Assembly (NCBI GenBank): GCA_947468255.1
Contig: CANIMM010000161.1
Coordinates: 1 to 7,134 of the forward strand
Length of the DNA: 7,134 nucleotides
Origin: Chitinophagaceae bacterium
GTDB lineage: Bacteria; Bacteroidota; Bacteroidia; Chitinophagales; Chitinophagaceae
Direction of reading: 5' to 3'
Numbering within the stretch: the stretch's first letter is position 1; every line of letters begins with the position of its first letter. Shown here piece after piece: positions 6,685 to 7,134 of the stretch. The notes beneath the pieces are model-generated. The model was not told where the DNA came from, ran no database searches, and worked only from the letters and a program-made list of their open reading frames with translations. A program made the position numbers and the translations under genes.

Positions 6685-7134
6685 TTATTCTTTTACTGAA
6701 AATTTAGGATCCACAAACTCCCAGTCCCTTATATGCGATGACTGGTGTTCCCTTTTTAAAATTACTTCCATTTGTTTCACTAGTGCTGGATGCTGTGCTG
6801 CAACGTCGGTAGTTTCATTTACATCTGCAGCAAGATTGTATATTTCCCAGGAAGCATTTCGATCCTGCTTCATATTTGTTTTTACGCCCTTCCAATTCCC
6901 GATACGAACTGCTACCTGGCCTGTTTTTTCCGGAAATTCAAAATAAAGAAAGTCGTGTTTTTTTTGCTCTTTTTCTTTGCCCATCAAGGTAGGTAAAAAT
7001 GAAACCCCGTCATTGGGCAATGCCTTTACGCCAGTTATCTCGGATAGGGTGGCCATTAAATCAAATTGAACCGATACATGATCGGTTATTTTTCCGGCAG
7101 CAATTTTTCCGGGCCAGCGTGCAATGAATGGCTC
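6685..7134 (-). CDS. S1 family sulfatase C, C-terminal part only
   Basis: The frame is open from the window edge at 7134 to a TAA at 6685, giving the last 149 residues of a sulfatase of probably about 450-500. The visible part begins EPFIARWPGKIAAGKITD, the conserved strand and WPGKI turn that follow the active-site Lys region in S1 sulfatases. It then has VQFDLMATLSEITG (the D-L/M-xPT-type helix), AVRIGNWKGVKT (75-86), EIYNLAADVNETTDVA (97-112) and a C-terminal tail with REHQSSHIRDWEF. These match the C-terminal subdomain of arylsulfatases. The metal ligands and the formylglycine motif lie outside the window, so activity cannot be judged. The Met at 7056 is internal, not the start. It is the most upstream visible gene of the putative operon. 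Confidence 0.88.
   Translation of the reverse strand, partial: EPFIARWPGKIAAGKITDHVSVQFDLMATLSEITGVKALPNDGVSFLPTLMGKEKEQKKHDFLYFEFPEKTGQVAVRIGNWKGVKTNMKQDRNASWEIYNLAADVNETTDVAAQHPALVKQMEVILKREHQSSHIRDWEFVDPKFSVKE

Noticed and set aside
7054..7056. ATG as start of a small 123-residue protein
   Set aside because: The same frame is open upstream to the window edge and encodes the conserved WPGKI region of sulfatases, so this Met is internal.

Overview
The window looks like a piece of a Bacteroidota chromosome, with a Chitinophagaceae-like or other environmental lineage the best guess. The reasons are AT-rich DNA, secreted S1 sulfatases and a GH95-like enzyme side by side, starts without Shine-Dalgarno sequences, and a Bacteroidota-type promoter (-33 TTG, -7 TATATTTG) ahead of the last gene. 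The phylum call is inference; there is no rRNA or other marker gene.

All five genes lie on the minus strand, so transcription runs from right to left. They are: the C-terminal third of an S1 sulfatase (6685-7134, cut by the window edge); a complete S1 sulfatase (5097-6611); a second complete S1 sulfatase (3605-5089) only 7 bases downstream; a secreted GH95-like alpha-L-fucosidase/alpha-L-galactosidase-type protein (1254-3509) after a 95-base gap; and, after a 227-base gap with a weak terminator-like hairpin and its own promoter, a galactokinase (galK, 1-1026, C-terminus cut off). The plus strand carries no gene I can support. No RNA gene, mobile element, CRISPR array or long repeat was seen, and no gene-free stretch exceeds 300 bases.

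The first four genes probably form one operon for stripping sulfate esters and terminal sugars from a sulfated glycan outside the cytoplasm. Both complete sulfatases have the Cys-type formylglycine motif (CSASR, CTPSR), so they need a maturation enzyme, which is not in the window. GalK works in the cytoplasm on D-galactose. Its position next to the operon suggests, but does not prove, a galactose-containing substrate such as a sulfated galactan; a fucoidan-type substrate is the main alternative. No SusC/SusD pair, regulator or transporter is present here, so this is at most part of a polysaccharide-utilisation locus.

The most interesting point is the GH95-like enzyme. It keeps the family fold motifs and the SPE motif of the general acid. 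By hand alignment, however, two residues of the water-activating side of the active site appear changed: Asn to Asp at D335 and Asp to Glu at E637. It may be a divergent subgroup with a different specificity.
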